A stretch of 64,000 nt of DNA from Aquisalimonas lutea. Lineage in GTDB: Bacteria > Pseudomonadota > Gammaproteobacteria > Nitrococcales > Aquisalimonadaceae. The DNA is taken from contig NZ_JAUFPK010000001.1 of the NCBI RefSeq assembly GCF_030409225.1, forward strand, positions 1,913,566 to 1,977,565, written 5' to 3'. Below, one piece after another: positions 20,304 through 32,984 of the stretch. The notes beneath the pieces were generated by a model that saw only the letters and a list, made by a program, of their open reading frames with translations, did no database searches and was not told the origin of the DNA. Position 1 is the stretch's first letter. Each line of letters starts with the position of its first letter. The position numbers and the translations under genes are program-made.

Positions 20304-23270
20304 ATGGCTCGCAGACTGGTTCGCATCGCGGCGCTCACCACCGTATTTGCTCCCTCCTTCGCAGTGGCGCTCGGGCTGGGGTCCATCGAGACCGAATCGG
20401 CCCTGAACGAGCCCCTGGAAGCCCGGATTCCGCTGCAATCCGCGGATGTCGAGGAAGTCCGGACCCTGAACGCGACGCTCGCGTCACCGGAGGCCTTCGA
20501 CCGTGCCGGCCTGGAGCGCCCGTTCACGCTCTCCCGCCTGGAGTTCGAGGTGGTCACCGAGGGCGTGCGGGAGCCCTATCTGGCGATCCGTACCTCCGAA
20601 GCGGTCCGCGAGCCGTTCCTGGCGTTCCTGGTGGAGCTCAACTGGGCCGGCGGCCGGCTGATCCGCGAATACACCATGCTGCTGGATCCGCCGGTCCACT
20701 CGCCGGAAGAGGAATCCGGGGCCGCGGTGGCCGAAGGGGATGCGCCGTCCGATGCCCGGTCCCGGGAGGGCGAAGGGCAGCCCAGTGCCACCGCCGGCCG
20801 CAGCCGCCCGGAAGATGTCGCCGAGGCGGGCGCACCGCAGCAGATCGAGGTCCGCAGCAACGACACCCTGTGGGAGATCGCCGAGGGGGCTCGCCCCGAT
20901 GACGGCGTCAGCGTCCATCAGATGATGATGGCCCTGCTGGAGGCCAACCCCGAGGCATTCACCAACGGCAACGTGAACAATCTGCGTGCAGGGGCGGTCC
21001 TGCAGGTGCCGGACCGCGAGGAAACCCAGGTGCTCAGCGCCGGCGAGGCGCGCCAGCGGTTCGCCGCCCAGGTCGAGGCCTGGCAGAGCGGCCGTGCGCC
21101 CGAGCCGTCCCAGGAGCCGCCGCAGGAAGAGCAAGTCGCCGAGGAGACGCCCGAGCCCGGCGAGGGCCGCCTGGAAGTCGTGGCCGCCGGCGAGACGTCC
21201 GGGAGTAATGCCACCGCGTCGCTCATGGAGGACGATCTCGAGGCGACCCCCGAGAACGTGGAACGGCTCCAGTCGCAAGTCGCCGCCCTGCGCGAGAGTG
21301 AAGCCTCCCTGCGTTCCGAGAACGAGGAGCTGCGTCAGCAGACCGATGAGCTCATGGAGCGTGTCGAGGCCCTCGAGCGGACCCTGGATATCCAGGTGGA
21401 GGGCGCGGTTCCGGGCATGCCGGATGCCGCCGGCGAGGACGAGCCGGAACTGGCGCAGGGCCAGGACGATGCGTCCGCCGACGAGGCCGACGCGGCAGCG
21501 TCCGCCGATGACGCAGAGGGTGCAGCTTCCGACGCCGAGGCGGCAGCCTCCGCGGACGCGGCGGATGCCCCGGACATGGCCGCGGCGGAAGAGGCCGGCG
21601 GCCAGCCCGGCGATACCGCCGCGGACACGGCGGCAGACGACGGCGAAGCGGCTTCGGATGAGGCGGCCATGGCGTCGGCCGACACCACGGACGAGGCCGC
21701 GGAAGAAGGTGCTGCCAGCGCCGGTGACGGCGCCGATGAAGAGGCCGCCGACACGGAACAGCCGACCGAGGAGGCCGCCGCGGAAGAAGAGACGGCCGCC
21801 GCCGGGGAGGAAGAGCCGGCGGAGGCCGCCACCGGGACCACCAGCGGTCCTCTGGCGGCGCTGTGGCAGAATCCGCGGAGTCTCGGCCTGGGTGCGGCGG
21901 GTGTGCTCGCCCTGTCCGTGCTGGCTCTGCTCGTGGTGCGCCGCCGCCGCAATGCGGCCGAGGACGCCTCGGCCAGCGTCGCCGCCGCCTCTGAGCTGGA
22001 TGAAGCGGCGGCGCAATCCATCGGCGTACCGGCGGAGGAGGCCGGGCAGCCGGCTGCCGGCGAGGAATCGACGGCGCAGGACGCTCCCACGGAGCCCCGC
22101 GGCGATGTCGACCCGCTGGAGGAGATCGAGGTCTACATGGCCTACGGCCGCTACGACCAGGCCCGGGATCTCCTGGCGACGGCCGTCGCCGGCGAGCCGG
22201 AGCGCAAGGACCTGCGGCTCAAGCAGCTCGAGATCCACGCCCTCACCCACGACCGCGGCGGGTTCGAGACGGACGCCCAGGAGCTCTACGCCCTGGTGGA
22301 TGGTCCCGATGATCCCGTGTGGCAGCAGGCGCGGGAGATGGGGCGCGAGATCGCGCCGGAGCACCCGCTGTTCGCCGAGGATGGCGGCAACCTCCGGAGT
22401 CCGGCCATGGCGAGCGAGCCGGCCCCGGCCGTAGCGGAGGAACCCGTCGCGTCGCCGGAGACGGTGGAGCCCGCCTCCGGCGGGGCCGCTGCCGACGAGG
22501 CGACGGACGAGGATGATTTCGGCGATCTGGACTTCAGCCTCGACGACACCGACGAGGCGCCCGCCGGCGCCCCCGCGGCGGCCCGCGAGGAGCCGGCTCC
22601 GGCCGAGGGTGAGGGCGACGCCGACGACGCGTTCAGCCTGGACTTCGACCTGGAGGACTTCCAGGCGCCGGCAGGAGGCGACGAGGCGGCGCCGGCGGCG
22701 GACGAGAGCGCCGCGGCGCCGGCCGCGGAGGAGCCGGCTGACGACGACTTCTCCCTGGACTTCGAGGCCTGGGGGACGGATACGTCCTCCGAAGAGGCGC
22801 CCGCAGCCGGGGAAACGGCCGAGGCGGACGAGGCCACCGAGGACGACGACGATGCGCCCACCTACAGCCTCGATGACCTGGACCTGGGTGGCGAAGACGA
22901 TGCCGAGGCCGAGGAAGAGGGGCTGCGCTACGACGGCCTGCCGGAGTCCGACGCGGAGGCGTCCGCGGGGGACGATGATCTCTCCTTCGCTGCCGATGAT
23001 GCGCCGGGCGAGGAGCCCGGCGAGACAGAGGCGGAGGTGGCCCAGCCGGTGGAACAGGAGGCGTCGGCCGGCGGCGAGCAGGATGCCGACGACGCGGACG
23101 ACGACCTCTTCGATGCCGGCGACGAGAACAGCACCAAGCTGGACCTGGCCCGGGCCTACCTGGACATGGGCGACAGTGAGGGCGCCCGGTCGCTGCTGGA
23201 CGAGGTGATCCAGGAAGGTTCCGACGAGCAGAAGGCCGAGGCCGAGTCCCTGTACGATCAGGCGCGCTGA
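20304..23270 (+). CDS. fimV: FimV-type peptidoglycan-binding polar hub protein
   Basis: The 988-residue product has, in order, a signal peptide, a FimV N-terminal domain (GLGSIETESALNEPLEARI), a LysM domain (~179-232, IEVRSNDTLWEIAEG), and a coiled coil (~317-363). A long acidic Ala/Glu/Asp stretch, one membrane segment (~528-547), further acidic linkers and a C-terminal TPR-like FimV domain (STKLDLARAYLDMGDSEGA) follow. FimV organises the cell pole for type IV pili and, in some species, cAMP or chemosensory signalling. The cytoplasmic part is exceptionally acidic, which could reflect a salty habitat. Position between asd and truA matches Pseudomonas. Confidence 0.95.
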   Translation: MARRLVRIAALTTVFAPSFAVALGLGSIETESALNEPLEARIPLQSADVEEVRTLNATLASPEAFDRAGLERPFTLSRLEFEVVTEGVREPYLAIRTSEAVREPFLAFLVELNWAGGRLIREYTMLLDPPVHSPEEESGAAVAEGDAPSDARSREGEGQPSATAGRSRPEDVAEAGAPQQIEVRSNDTLWEIAEGARPDDGVSVHQMMMALLEANPEAFTNGNVNNLRAGAVLQVPDREETQVLSAGEARQRFAAQVEAWQSGRAPEPSQEPPQEEQVAEETPEPGEGRLEVVAAGETSGSNATASLMEDDLEATPENVERLQSQVAALRESEASLRSENEELRQQTDELMERVEALERTLDIQVEGAVPGMPDAAGEDEPELAQGQDDASADEADAAASADDAEGAASDAEAAASADAADAPDMAAAEEAGGQPGDTAADTAADDGEAASDEAAMASADTTDEAAEEGAASAGDGADEEAADTEQPTEEAAAEEETAAAGEEEPAEAATGTTSGPLAALWQNPRSLGLGAAGVLALSVLALLVVRRRRNAAEDASASVAAASELDEAAAQSIGVPAEEAGQPAAGEESTAQDAPTEPRGDVDPLEEIEVYMAYGRYDQARDLLATAVAGEPERKDLRLKQLEIHALTHDRGGFETDAQELYALVDGPDDPVWQQAREMGREIAPEHPLFAEDGGNLRSPAMASEPAPAVAEEPVASPETVEPASGGAAADEATDEDDFGDLDFSLDDTDEAPAGAPAAAREEPAPAEGEGDADDAFSLDFDLEDFQAPAGGDEAAPAADESAAAPAAEEPADDDFSLDFEAWGTDTSSEEAPAAGETAEADEATEDDDDAPTYSLDDLDLGGEDDAEAEEEGLRYDGLPESDAEASAGDDDLSFAADDAPGEEPGETEAEVAQPVEQEASAGGEQDADDADDDLFDAGDENSTKLDLARAYLDMGDSEGARSLLDEVIQEGSDEQKAEAESLYDQAR

Positions 23271-23279
23271 TCCGGGGGC

Positions 23280-23978
23280 GTGGCCCGTCCCCGGATGCAC
23301 GTCCACCCTGCGGTCCGGCTGCTCTGGCTGGTATGCCTGGCCGTGGCGCTCGCGCGGCCGGGCGCCTGGACGTTTGCCGCCTGCCTGCTCGGCATCGGCC
23401 TCGTCTGGGCCCGGGCGCGACCGGCGCCCGGCACGGTGCTCCGCGGCCTGTGGCGGCTGCGCTGGTTCCTGCTGATCCTGCTGGTGTTCTACGCCTGGCT
23501 GACGCCGGGCACGCCCCTTTTCGCCGGTGCCCCCGCGCTGCTGCCCACCGTGCAAGGGCTCGCCCAGGGCGGCGAGCGCCTGCTGGCGCTGATCCTGCTG
23601 GTGGTCGCCGTACAGCTTCTGCTCGTGACCACGTCCCGGGGCGTGCTGGTCGCCGCGCTGCACTGGTGGCTGCGTCCGCTGGAGGCCCTGGGGGTATCGG
23701 CGGACCGCGTAGCGCTGCGGCTGGTGCTGGTCCTGGAGGCGGCGCCCGCGCTGCGGGAGCGTATTGCCGCGCTGTCCCCGCGCACCGCTGGTGACGGGTG
23801 GCGGCAGCGGCTGTCCGCCTTCGCGGCGGAGGTGTTCGCGGATGTCCTGCGTACCGCCGAGCATGCCCCCCTGACGCCGGTGCGTGTTCCCGTGCTGCCG
23901 CCGGTGAGGCTGTGGTCCGTCGCGCTTCCCGTTATCCTGTTGGCCGGACTGATCATGATCGACTCTAGGGCCTGTTAA
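23280..23978 (+). CDS. CbiQ/EcfT-like membrane protein, 3' end altered by MITE
   Basis: The 232-residue product has several membrane segments (AVRLLWLVCLAVALARPGAW, LRWFLLILLVFYAWLTPG, ALILLVVAVQLLLVTTSRGV, LWSVALPVILLAGLIMI). It resembles the energy-coupling transmembrane family CbiQ/EcfT. No ECF ATPase or substrate-binding gene lies nearby, so it is an orphan. Translation begins at GTG 23280 or ATG 23295. The last five codons (SRAC plus stop) come from the inverted end of the MITE at 23965, so the native C-terminus was probably different. Confidence 0.6.
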   Translation: MARPRMHVHPAVRLLWLVCLAVALARPGAWTFAACLLGIGLVWARARPAPGTVLRGLWRLRWFLLILLVFYAWLTPGTPLFAGAPALLPTVQGLAQGGERLLALILLVVAVQLLLVTTSRGVLVAALHWWLRPLEALGVSADRVALRLVLVLEAAPALRERIAALSPRTAGDGWRQRLSAFAAEVFADVLRTAEHAPLTPVRVPVLPPVRLWSVALPVILLAGLIMIDSRAC

Positions 23979-24238
23979 CACTTCCCGCGGTCGTCGCGTT
24001 GCTGCCCGCAATCGCGCGGGGCAAGGCGCGAGGAGCGACGTTTAGCAGGGCCTAAATGAGCGACGAGCAACGCCGCCCGGCGCGATTGCGGGCGCAACCC
24101 GAAGGGCCGGGGCCATTTTGCCGCAATGCGGCGTTGCGCTTCGCTTACGTAGTGGTGCTACGCTGCGCTCACCGCGCCTAGCCTTGCGGCAAAATGGCCG
24201 CCGGCGCGGCGATCGCGGAAAGTGTTAACAGGCCCTAG
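23965..24238. mobile_element. 274-bp MITE with 25-bp terminal inverted repeats
   Basis: The left end CTAGGGCCTGTTAACACTTC continuing CCGCG is the complement of the right end at 24214-24238 with one mismatch in 25. Two internal lobes are perfect inverted repeats: 24005-24017 with 24080-24092 (13 bp) and 24111-24126 with 24184-24199 (16 bp). CTAG at both ends suggests TA duplication at a CTAG target, as known for IS630 and some IS5-group elements. There is no transposase gene inside. It separates the CbiQ-like gene from truA. Confidence 0.85.
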
Positions 24239-24252
24239 GAGATCGCGGCACG

Positions 24253-25041
24253 GTGACTGGGGTACGGGTTGCCATGGGCGTGGAATACGACGGCACACGC
24301 TATGCCGGCTGGCAGGAGCAGCGCCACGCCGACACCATCCAGGCGCACGTCGAGCGGGCCCTCGGCCGGGTGGCCGACGAGCCCGTGCGGGTGGTGTGTG
24401 CCGGTCGCACCGATGCCGGGGTCCACGGCGTCGGCCAGGTACTCCACTTCGATACCCGCGCGCGCCGCGACCCGCACGGCTGGCGCCTCGGCGGCACCAC
24501 CTACCTGCCGGACGACATCGCGCTGACCTGGGCGCGGGAGGTGCCGGCGGAGTTCGATGCCCGGCGCAGCGCGCTGCAGCGCCACTATCGCTACGTGATC
24601 CTCAACCGCCCGGTGCGGCCGGGCTGGCTGCACGGCCGCGTGGCCTGGACCTGGAAGCCCCTGGATGCCGACCGCATGCAGGCGGGCGCCGGCTACCTCC
24701 TGGGCGAGCAGGATTTCACCTCGTTCCGGGCGGCGGCCTGCCAGGCGCCGCACGCCCGGCGCGACGTGACCCGCCTGGAGGTGACGCGTGCCGGCGATCT
24801 CATCTACCTGGATGTCTCCGCCAACGCCTTTCTCCACCACATGGTCCGCAATATTGCCGGTACACTGATGACCGTGGGCAGCGGCGAGCGCGAGCCCGAG
24901 TGGGTGCGGGACGTGCTGGCGGCACGGGACCGGACCGTCGGCGGCATGACGGCGCCGGCCGCGGGCCTGTACATGGTGGCGGTGGACTACCCCGAGCGGT
25001 TCGGGCTCCCGGCGCCGCCCGCGCCGCCGCGCTTTGCGTGA
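24253..25041 (+). CDS. truA: tRNA pseudouridine(38-40) synthase
   Basis: The 262-residue product isomerises uridines 38-40 in the tRNA anticodon stem. The catalytic Asp 54 is in CAGRTDAGVHG. EYDGTRYAGWQ at the N-terminus and SANAFLHHMVRNIAGTLM near the C-terminus are the other family motifs. It starts at GTG 24253, only 14 bp after the MITE end, so the MITE now forms the leader of this gene unless transcription starts inside it. Confidence 0.96.
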   Translation: MTGVRVAMGVEYDGTRYAGWQEQRHADTIQAHVERALGRVADEPVRVVCAGRTDAGVHGVGQVLHFDTRARRDPHGWRLGGTTYLPDDIALTWAREVPAEFDARRSALQRHYRYVILNRPVRPGWLHGRVAWTWKPLDADRMQAGAGYLLGEQDFTSFRAAACQAPHARRDVTRLEVTRAGDLIYLDVSANAFLHHMVRNIAGTLMTVGSGEREPEWVRDVLAARDRTVGGMTAPAAGLYMVAVDYPERFGLPAPPAPPRFA

Positions 25042-25700
25042 CTCCGGCGTGGGGGTTACTATCAACTGCTTTGCGGACGAGGGGGCGCGCGTGCACACGC
25101 GGGTCAAGATCTGTGGTCTCACCCGGCCCGAGGATGCCCGCGAGGCGGCCCGGCTGGGCGCCGACGCGGTGGGGCTGGTCTTCTACCCCGCCAGCCCGCG
25201 GCTCATCGATGTCGACCGGGCCCGGCGCATCCGGGCGGCGGTGCCGCCGTTCGTCACGGTGACGGCGCTGTTCCTGGACGCACCGGCGGACGAGGTGCGG
25301 GCCGTGCTGGACGGGGTCGCCGTGGATCTCCTGCAGTTCCACGGCAGCGAGCCGGCGGACTACTGCGAGGCCTTCGGCCGGCCCTATATCAAGGGCGTGT
25401 CCATGGCGCCGGGCGCCGACCCGGCCGCGGTTCTCGCCGGCCACCCGCAGGCCGCGGGGTTTCTCCTGGACAGCCACGGAGTGGGCGAGCGCGGCGGCAC
25501 CGGGGTCGCCTTCGACTGGACCACCGTCCCCGAGGCGCGGCAGCGGCCGGTCATCCTGGCGGGCGGCCTGCACCCGGGCAATGTCGCCGACGCGGTGCGG
25601 CAGGTGGCGCCGTGGGCCGTCGACGTCAGCAGCGGCGTAGAGTCCGCGCCCGGCATCAAGGATGCCGCGCGCATGGCACGATTCATCAGCGAGGTCCAAG

Positions 25701-26929
<1,229 letters not shown>

Positions 26930-26933
<4 letters not shown>

Positions 26934-27748
26934 GCCGCCTTGCCGCACGATTCAGCGAGCTGCGCGCCGGGGACCGGACCGCGCTGATCCCTTACATTAC
27001 CGCCGGCGACCCCGAGCCGGACAGTACCGTGGGCTTCATGCACGCCCTGGTGCGCGCCGGCGCCGACGTCGTCGAGCTGGGCGTGCCCTTCACCGATCCC
27101 ATCGGCGACGGGCCGGTGATCCAGCAGGCCTGCGAGCGCGCCCTGCGCCACGGCACCGGCCTGCGGGACGTGCTGGCCATGGTCCGGGCGTTCCGCGCCG
27201 AGGATGCCACCACGCCGGTGGTGCTCATGGGCTACATGAACCCGGTGGAGGTCATGGGCTATGCGGCGTTCGCCGCCGCCGCGGCCGAGGCCGGCGTGGA
27301 CGGTATCCTGGTGGTGGACATGCCGCCCGAGGAGATGGCCGACCTGGCGGACCACCTGGGGGATCACGGGCTGGACTCGGTGTTCCTGGTCGCGCCGACC
27401 ACCACCGAGGAACGCATGCAGCTCATCTGCGACAAGGCCGGCGGTTTCGTCTACTACGTCTCGGTCAAGGGCGTCACCGGTGCCGGCCAGCTGGACGTGG
27501 ACGCGGTCGGCAAGCGGGTGGACCGCCTGCGCGGCATGACCGGCCTGCCCGTGGGCGTCGGCTTCGGCATCAGCGATGCCGCCATGGCTGCGCGCATGGC
27601 GGAGGTCGCCGACGCCGTGGTGGTGGGCAGCGCTCTGGTCCGGCAGATCGAGGCGCACCAGGACGACCCGGCCGCGGCCGCGGAGGCGCTGTCGGCGCTG
27701 CTCGGCGACATGCGCCGGGCCATGGACGCCGACGGCGTGCCCGCATAA
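26930..27748 (+). CDS. trpA: tryptophan synthase alpha subunit
   Basis: The 272-residue TIM barrel splits indole-3-glycerol phosphate and channels indole to TrpB. The catalytic Glu is in [19 protein letters not shown] (which also has the second acid Asp), and the phosphate loop is [12 protein letters not shown]. The GTG start overlaps the trpB stop as GTGA, with AGGAGGGG upstream, so the subunits are translationally coupled. accD follows after 31 bp. Confidence 0.97.
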
Positions 27749-27779
27749 GCGAAACCACAAGCGTGAAGGAAGAGACACC

Positions 27780-28694
27780 ATGAGCTGGTTCCAGAAACTC
27801 ATGCCGTCCCGGATTCGCACCGACGCCACCGAGAAGGCGCGCAACCGCAGCGTGCCCGAGGGCCTGTGGACCAAGTGCCCGGGCTGCAGCGCGGTGCTCT
27901 ATCGCCCGGAGGTGGAGCGCAACCACGAGGTCTGCCCCAAGTGCGCCCACCACATGCGCATCGGCGCCCGGACCCGGCTGCAGTCGTTCCTGGATGCCGA
28001 CGACCGCACCGAGATCGGTGCCGCGGTCAAGCCCGTGGACGCGCTGCGCTTCCGCGACAGCAAGAAGTACAAGGACCGCCTGACCCAGGCGCAGAAGACC
28101 ACCGGCGAGGACGACGCCCTGGTGGCCTACCACGGCCGCCTGCGCGGCAGTCCGGTGGTCGCCTGCGCCTTCGAGTTCGACTTCATGGGCGGATCCATGG
28201 GCTCGGTGGTGGGGGAGCGCTTCGTGCGCGCCGCCGCCATCGCCCTGGAAGAGCGCATCCCCATGGTGTGCTTCGCCGCCTCGGGCGGCGCGCGCATGCA
28301 GGAAGCGCTGTTCTCCCTGATGCAGATGGCCAAGACCAGCGCCATGCTGGGCCGCATGCGCGAGGAGGGGGTTCCCTACATCTCGGTGCTCACCGATCCG
28401 ACCATGGGCGGCGTGTCCGCAAGCCTGGCCACGCTGGGGGATGTCAACATCGCCGAGCCGGAGGCGCTGATCGGCTTCGCCGGCCCCCGGGTCATCGAGC
28501 AGACGGTGCGCGAGACCCTGCCCGAGGGGTTCCAGCGCGCCGAGTTCCTGCTGGAGCACGGCGCCATCGACATGATCGTGGACCGGCGCGAGATGCGCGA
28601 CACCATCGCCCGGCTGTTCGCCATCCTTACCCACCAGCCTTCCCCGGACGAACAGCCGGCGCCGGCCGAAGTGGAAGAACCCGCAACCGAGTGA
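27780..28694 (+). CDS. accD: acetyl-CoA carboxylase carboxyltransferase beta subunit
   Basis: The 304-residue product transfers the carboxyl group from biotin to acetyl-CoA, together with AccA. The N-terminal four-cysteine zinc finger is complete ([11 protein letters not shown] ... [12 protein letters not shown], residues ~33-58). The acyl-CoA-binding crotonase-like core includes [18 protein letters not shown] and [12 protein letters not shown]. It carries an acidic Pro/Glu tail. accD-folC-SPOR-cvpA-purF is the conserved gammaproteobacterial series. Confidence 0.97.
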   Translation: MSWFQKLMPSRIRTDATEKARNRSVPEGLWTKCPGCSAVLYRPEVERNHEVCPKCAHHMRIGARTRLQSFLDADDRTEIGAAVKPVDALRFRDSKKYKDRLTQAQKTTGEDDALVAYHGRLRGSPVVACAFEFDFMGGSMGSVVGERFVRAAAIALEERIPMVCFAASGGARMQEALFSLMQMAKTSAMLGRMREEGVPYISVLTDPTMGGVSASLATLGDVNIAEPEALIGFAGPRVIEQTVRETLPEGFQRAEFLLEHGAIDMIVDRREMRDTIARLFAILTHQPSPDEQPAPAEVEEPATE

Positions 28695-28701
28695 GCCGCC
28701 C

Positions 28702-29973
28702 GTGCGCTTCGGTACCCTGGACGACTGGCTGAACTGGCAGGCAAGTCTGCACCCGCGGCTCGTCGACCCGGGCCTGGACCGGGTCGGTGCCGTGGCGGAC
28801 CGGCTGGGGCTGCGGCCGGCCGCCGTGCCGGTGATCACCGTCGCCGGGACCAACGGCAAGGGCTCGTCGGTGGCGCTGCTGGACGCAATGCTCGCCGCCG
28901 CCGGCTACCGTACCGGCGCGTATACCTCGCCCCACCTGCTGCGCTACAACGAGCGCATCCGGATTGCCGGCGAGGAGGCGCCGGACGAGGCGATCATGGC
29001 CGCCTTCGATGCTATCGACCGGGCCCGCGGCGAGATCAGCCTCAGCTATTTCGAGTTCGGCACCCTGGCCGCGCTGTGGCTGTTCCGCGAGCGCGCCGTG
29101 GACGTGATGGTGCTGGAGGTCGGCCTGGGGGGGCGGCTGGACGCCGTCAATCTGCTGGACCCGGACGTGGCGCTGCTCACCAGCATCGGCCTGGATCACG
29201 CCGAGTGGCTGGGCACCGACCGTGACGCCATCGGCCGGGAGAAGGCGGGAATCCTGCGCGCCGGCCGGCCCGCGGTGTTCGCCGGGACGGCGATGCCGGC
29301 GTCGGTGCGGGACCATGCCGCCGCCCTGGGGGCGCCCCTGCGCGTCGCCGGCGAGGCGTTTCACCGGCACGTGGCGGACGACGGTACGTGGTCGTGGTGG
29401 TCGGCGACGCAGCACCTGGACGGGCTGCCGGCGCCGGCCCTGCCCGGCGGCATGCAGTACGCCAACGCCGCCGGGGCGCTGGCCGCCCTGGAGGCGCTGG
29501 CGGACCGCCTGCCGGTGCCGCCGCCGGCTGCGGCCGAAGGGCTGCGCCGGGCACGTCTGCCGGGGCGGCTGCAGGTCATCCCCGGTCCGGTGGAGTGGCT
29601 GCTGGATGTCGCCCATAATGCAGATGCGGCCGCCGTGCTCGCCGCGGAGATGCGCCGCCGGCCGGTGACGGGCCGGTGCCATGCGGTGCTCGGCATTATG
29701 GCCCGCAAGGACCTGGGACCGGTGCTGGATGCGGTCGCCGCCGGGGTGGATACCTGGTGGCCGTTGTCGCTGCCGGACGACGAAGCCCGGCCGGCGGCCG
29801 AGGTGGCCGCGGAGCTGCGCGCCCGCGGCGAGCCGGTGGCCGGCACCGGCGACGCCGATGCCCTGCTCCGGGAGCTGACGGCCGCCGTGAAGCCGGGGGA
29901 CCGGGTGGTGGTGTTCGGCTCCTTCCGTACGGTGGAGGAGATGACCCGGGCGCGCACCGGGACGGATTACTAA
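28702..29973 (+). CDS. folC: dihydrofolate synthase / folylpolyglutamate synthase
   Basis: The 423-residue ATP-dependent Mur-type ligase adds glutamate to dihydropteroate and to folates. The P-loop VAGTNGKGSSVALLDAML is at ~50-67. It is followed by YTSPHLLRYNERIRI, which binds folate and Mg, and VGLGGRLDAVNLLDPDV. C-terminal ligase motif LDVAHNADAAAVLA is present. It starts at GTG seven bases after accD. Confidence 0.96.
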   Translation: MRFGTLDDWLNWQASLHPRLVDPGLDRVGAVADRLGLRPAAVPVITVAGTNGKGSSVALLDAMLAAAGYRTGAYTSPHLLRYNERIRIAGEEAPDEAIMAAFDAIDRARGEISLSYFEFGTLAALWLFRERAVDVMVLEVGLGGRLDAVNLLDPDVALLTSIGLDHAEWLGTDRDAIGREKAGILRAGRPAVFAGTAMPASVRDHAAALGAPLRVAGEAFHRHVADDGTWSWWSATQHLDGLPAPALPGGMQYANAAGALAALEALADRLPVPPPAAAEGLRRARLPGRLQVIPGPVEWLLDVAHNADAAAVLAAEMRRRPVTGRCHAVLGIMARKDLGPVLDAVAAGVDTWWPLSLPDDEARPAAEVAAELRARGEPVAGTGDADALLRELTAAVKPGDRVVVFGSFRTVEEMTRARTGTDY

Positions 29974-30025
29974 CCTTCCCGGTTCGTAAGCGGCCCGCGG
30001 GCGGTTCCGCAAGGAGGAAGGCGGT

Positions 30026-30646
30026 TTGCAACAGCATCACAAGCAGCGGCTGATCGGCGCGGTGGTGGTGGTCGCCCTGGCCGTGGTGTTCCTGCCCATG
30101 CTGCTCCAGGGGCCGGTGGATCGCAGCACCACGGACATGTCCATGGACATCCCGCCGCGGCCCGAGGCCGGCAGCGGCGACAGCGCCGGGCAGGACGCCC
30201 GCCGGCCGGCGGACACCCTGGAAGCGGTGCCCCTGCCCGAGGACACGGATACCGGCGATACCGGCACGACCGGGGCGCAGGATGCGCCGCCGCCGGAACC
30301 GAGCGTCCAGGCGGCCGAGCCCGGCGGTGGCGAAGCCGGCGAGACGGCCGAAGCGGGCCCGGCGCCGGCGGAAGGCGAAGGCGATACGGAGCCCCGGGGC
30401 GATGAGGATGCGGCCTGGGCCGTGCAGGTGGGCAGCTTCAGCCAGCGGGACAACGCACTGGGCTTGCGCGACCGGCTGCGCGATCAGGAGTTCTCCGCCT
30501 ACGTGGACCGGGTGGAGCGCGACGGCGAGCCACCGCTGTACCGCCTGCGGGTGGGGCCGGTGATCCAGCGCGAGGATGCCGAGGCGCTGCTGCAACGCCT
30601 GAGTGCCGAGGCGGATCTGGACGGGCTGGTGGTCTCCCATCCGTGA
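30026..30646 (+). CDS. SPOR-domain cell-division protein (DedD-like)
   Basis: The 206-residue product has one N-terminal membrane helix (LIGAVVVVALAVVFLPMLL), a disordered acidic Pro/Ala/Glu/Asp linker, and a C-terminal SPOR domain (~128-206, AWAVQVGSFSQRDNALGL). SPOR domains bind septal glycan stripped of stem peptides, which targets the protein to the division site. It starts at TTG, supported by AAGGAGGA 8 bp upstream. The position between folC and cvpA is that of dedD. Confidence 0.88.
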   Translation: MQQHHKQRLIGAVVVVALAVVFLPMLLQGPVDRSTTDMSMDIPPRPEAGSGDSAGQDARRPADTLEAVPLPEDTDTGDTGTTGAQDAPPPEPSVQAAEPGGGEAGETAEAGPAPAEGEGDTEPRGDEDAAWAVQVGSFSQRDNALGLRDRLRDQEFSAYVDRVERDGEPPLYRLRVGPVIQREDAEALLQRLSAEADLDGLVVSHP

Positions 30647-30737
30647 AGGCGCGCCGGGCGGCGAAGCAGGTTTCTCCCGTGCGGGCGCTTTGCTACCATT
30701 TCGCCCTTCCTGCTGCTCCGGCGCCCGACGTCCGCCC

Positions 30738-31355
30738 ATGAACTGGCTCGACTATGCCATCCTCGCCGTAATCGCCCTGTCGGCGCTGATCAGCCTGATC
30801 CGGGGCTTCGTGCGCGAGGTGGTCTCCCTGGTGGTCTGGGTCGCCGCCTTCTGGATCGGCATTCGCTACTCCGGCGAGGTCTCGGTGTACTTCACCGACA
30901 CCATCGCCTCGCCCACGCTGCGGCTGGGGCTTGCGTTCGTGCTGCTGTTCGTGGCCACCCTGATCGTGGGTGCGCTGATCAACTACGCAGCCGGCCAGTT
31001 CGTCGGCCGCACGGGGCTCACCGGCACGGATCGCTACATCGGCGTGATCTTCGGCATCGCCCGGGGCGTCGTCGTGGTGGGCGTGCTGGTGCTGGCGGCC
31101 GGGCTGACGGCGCTGCCCCGGGAGCCCTGGTGGCAGGGGTCGATGCTGACCCGGCAGTTCCAGCCGTGGGTCTGCGAGATCGGCGTTCGCGAGTGGCTGG
31201 ACGACATGATGGTCTACGCTCCGCTGGCCGACGAGTCGCAGATGGAGGGCACGCCCGCGCCGGACTACTGGGACGAGTTCTGCGGCCGCGCCGACCCGGC
31301 AGCGGAATCCGGACCCGAACCCGCGGACGGGGAAGCCGCGGACGAAGCGAGCTGA
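30738..31355 (+). CDS. cvpA: CvpA family membrane protein
   Basis: The 205-residue product starts with the CvpA signature [20 protein letters not shown], followed by [18 protein letters not shown]. It has four membrane segments and an acidic C-terminal tail. CvpA was named for colicin V production and is now linked to envelope stress and bile tolerance. Its location just before purF is conserved widely, and it is probably co-transcribed with purF (50-bp gap). Confidence 0.93.
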   Translation: MNWLDYAILAVIALSALISLIRGFVREVVSLVVWVAAFWIGIRYSGEVSVYFTDTIASPTLRLGLAFVLLFVATLIVGALINYAAGQFVGRTGLTGTDRYIGVIFGIARGVVVVGVLVLAAGLTALPREPWWQGSMLTRQFQPWVCEIGVREWLDDMMVYAPLADESQMEGTPAPDYWDEFCGRADPAAESGPEPADGEAADEAS

Positions 31356-31405
31356 ACACGCCGCCGGTGCCCGAGCGCACCGGGCGGCAGGAGGATCCAG
31401 GAATC

Positions 31406-32920
<1,515 letters not shown>

Positions 32921-32984
32921 GGGCGCCGTCACCGCTGCCGGACCGACGATTCCGGGACATGCCAACAGCCGCGAGACCACGCAT

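Noticed and set aside
20484-24011. Very long open frame antisense to fimV (over 1100 codons)
   Set aside because: fimV is a well-supported gene with recognisable domains. The antisense frame is low-complexity Gly/Arg/Leu, an effect of GC-rich third positions.
24041-24110. Small open frames inside the MITE
   Set aside because: They are short, without start-site signals, and made of the element's palindromic lobes; no transposase motif is present.
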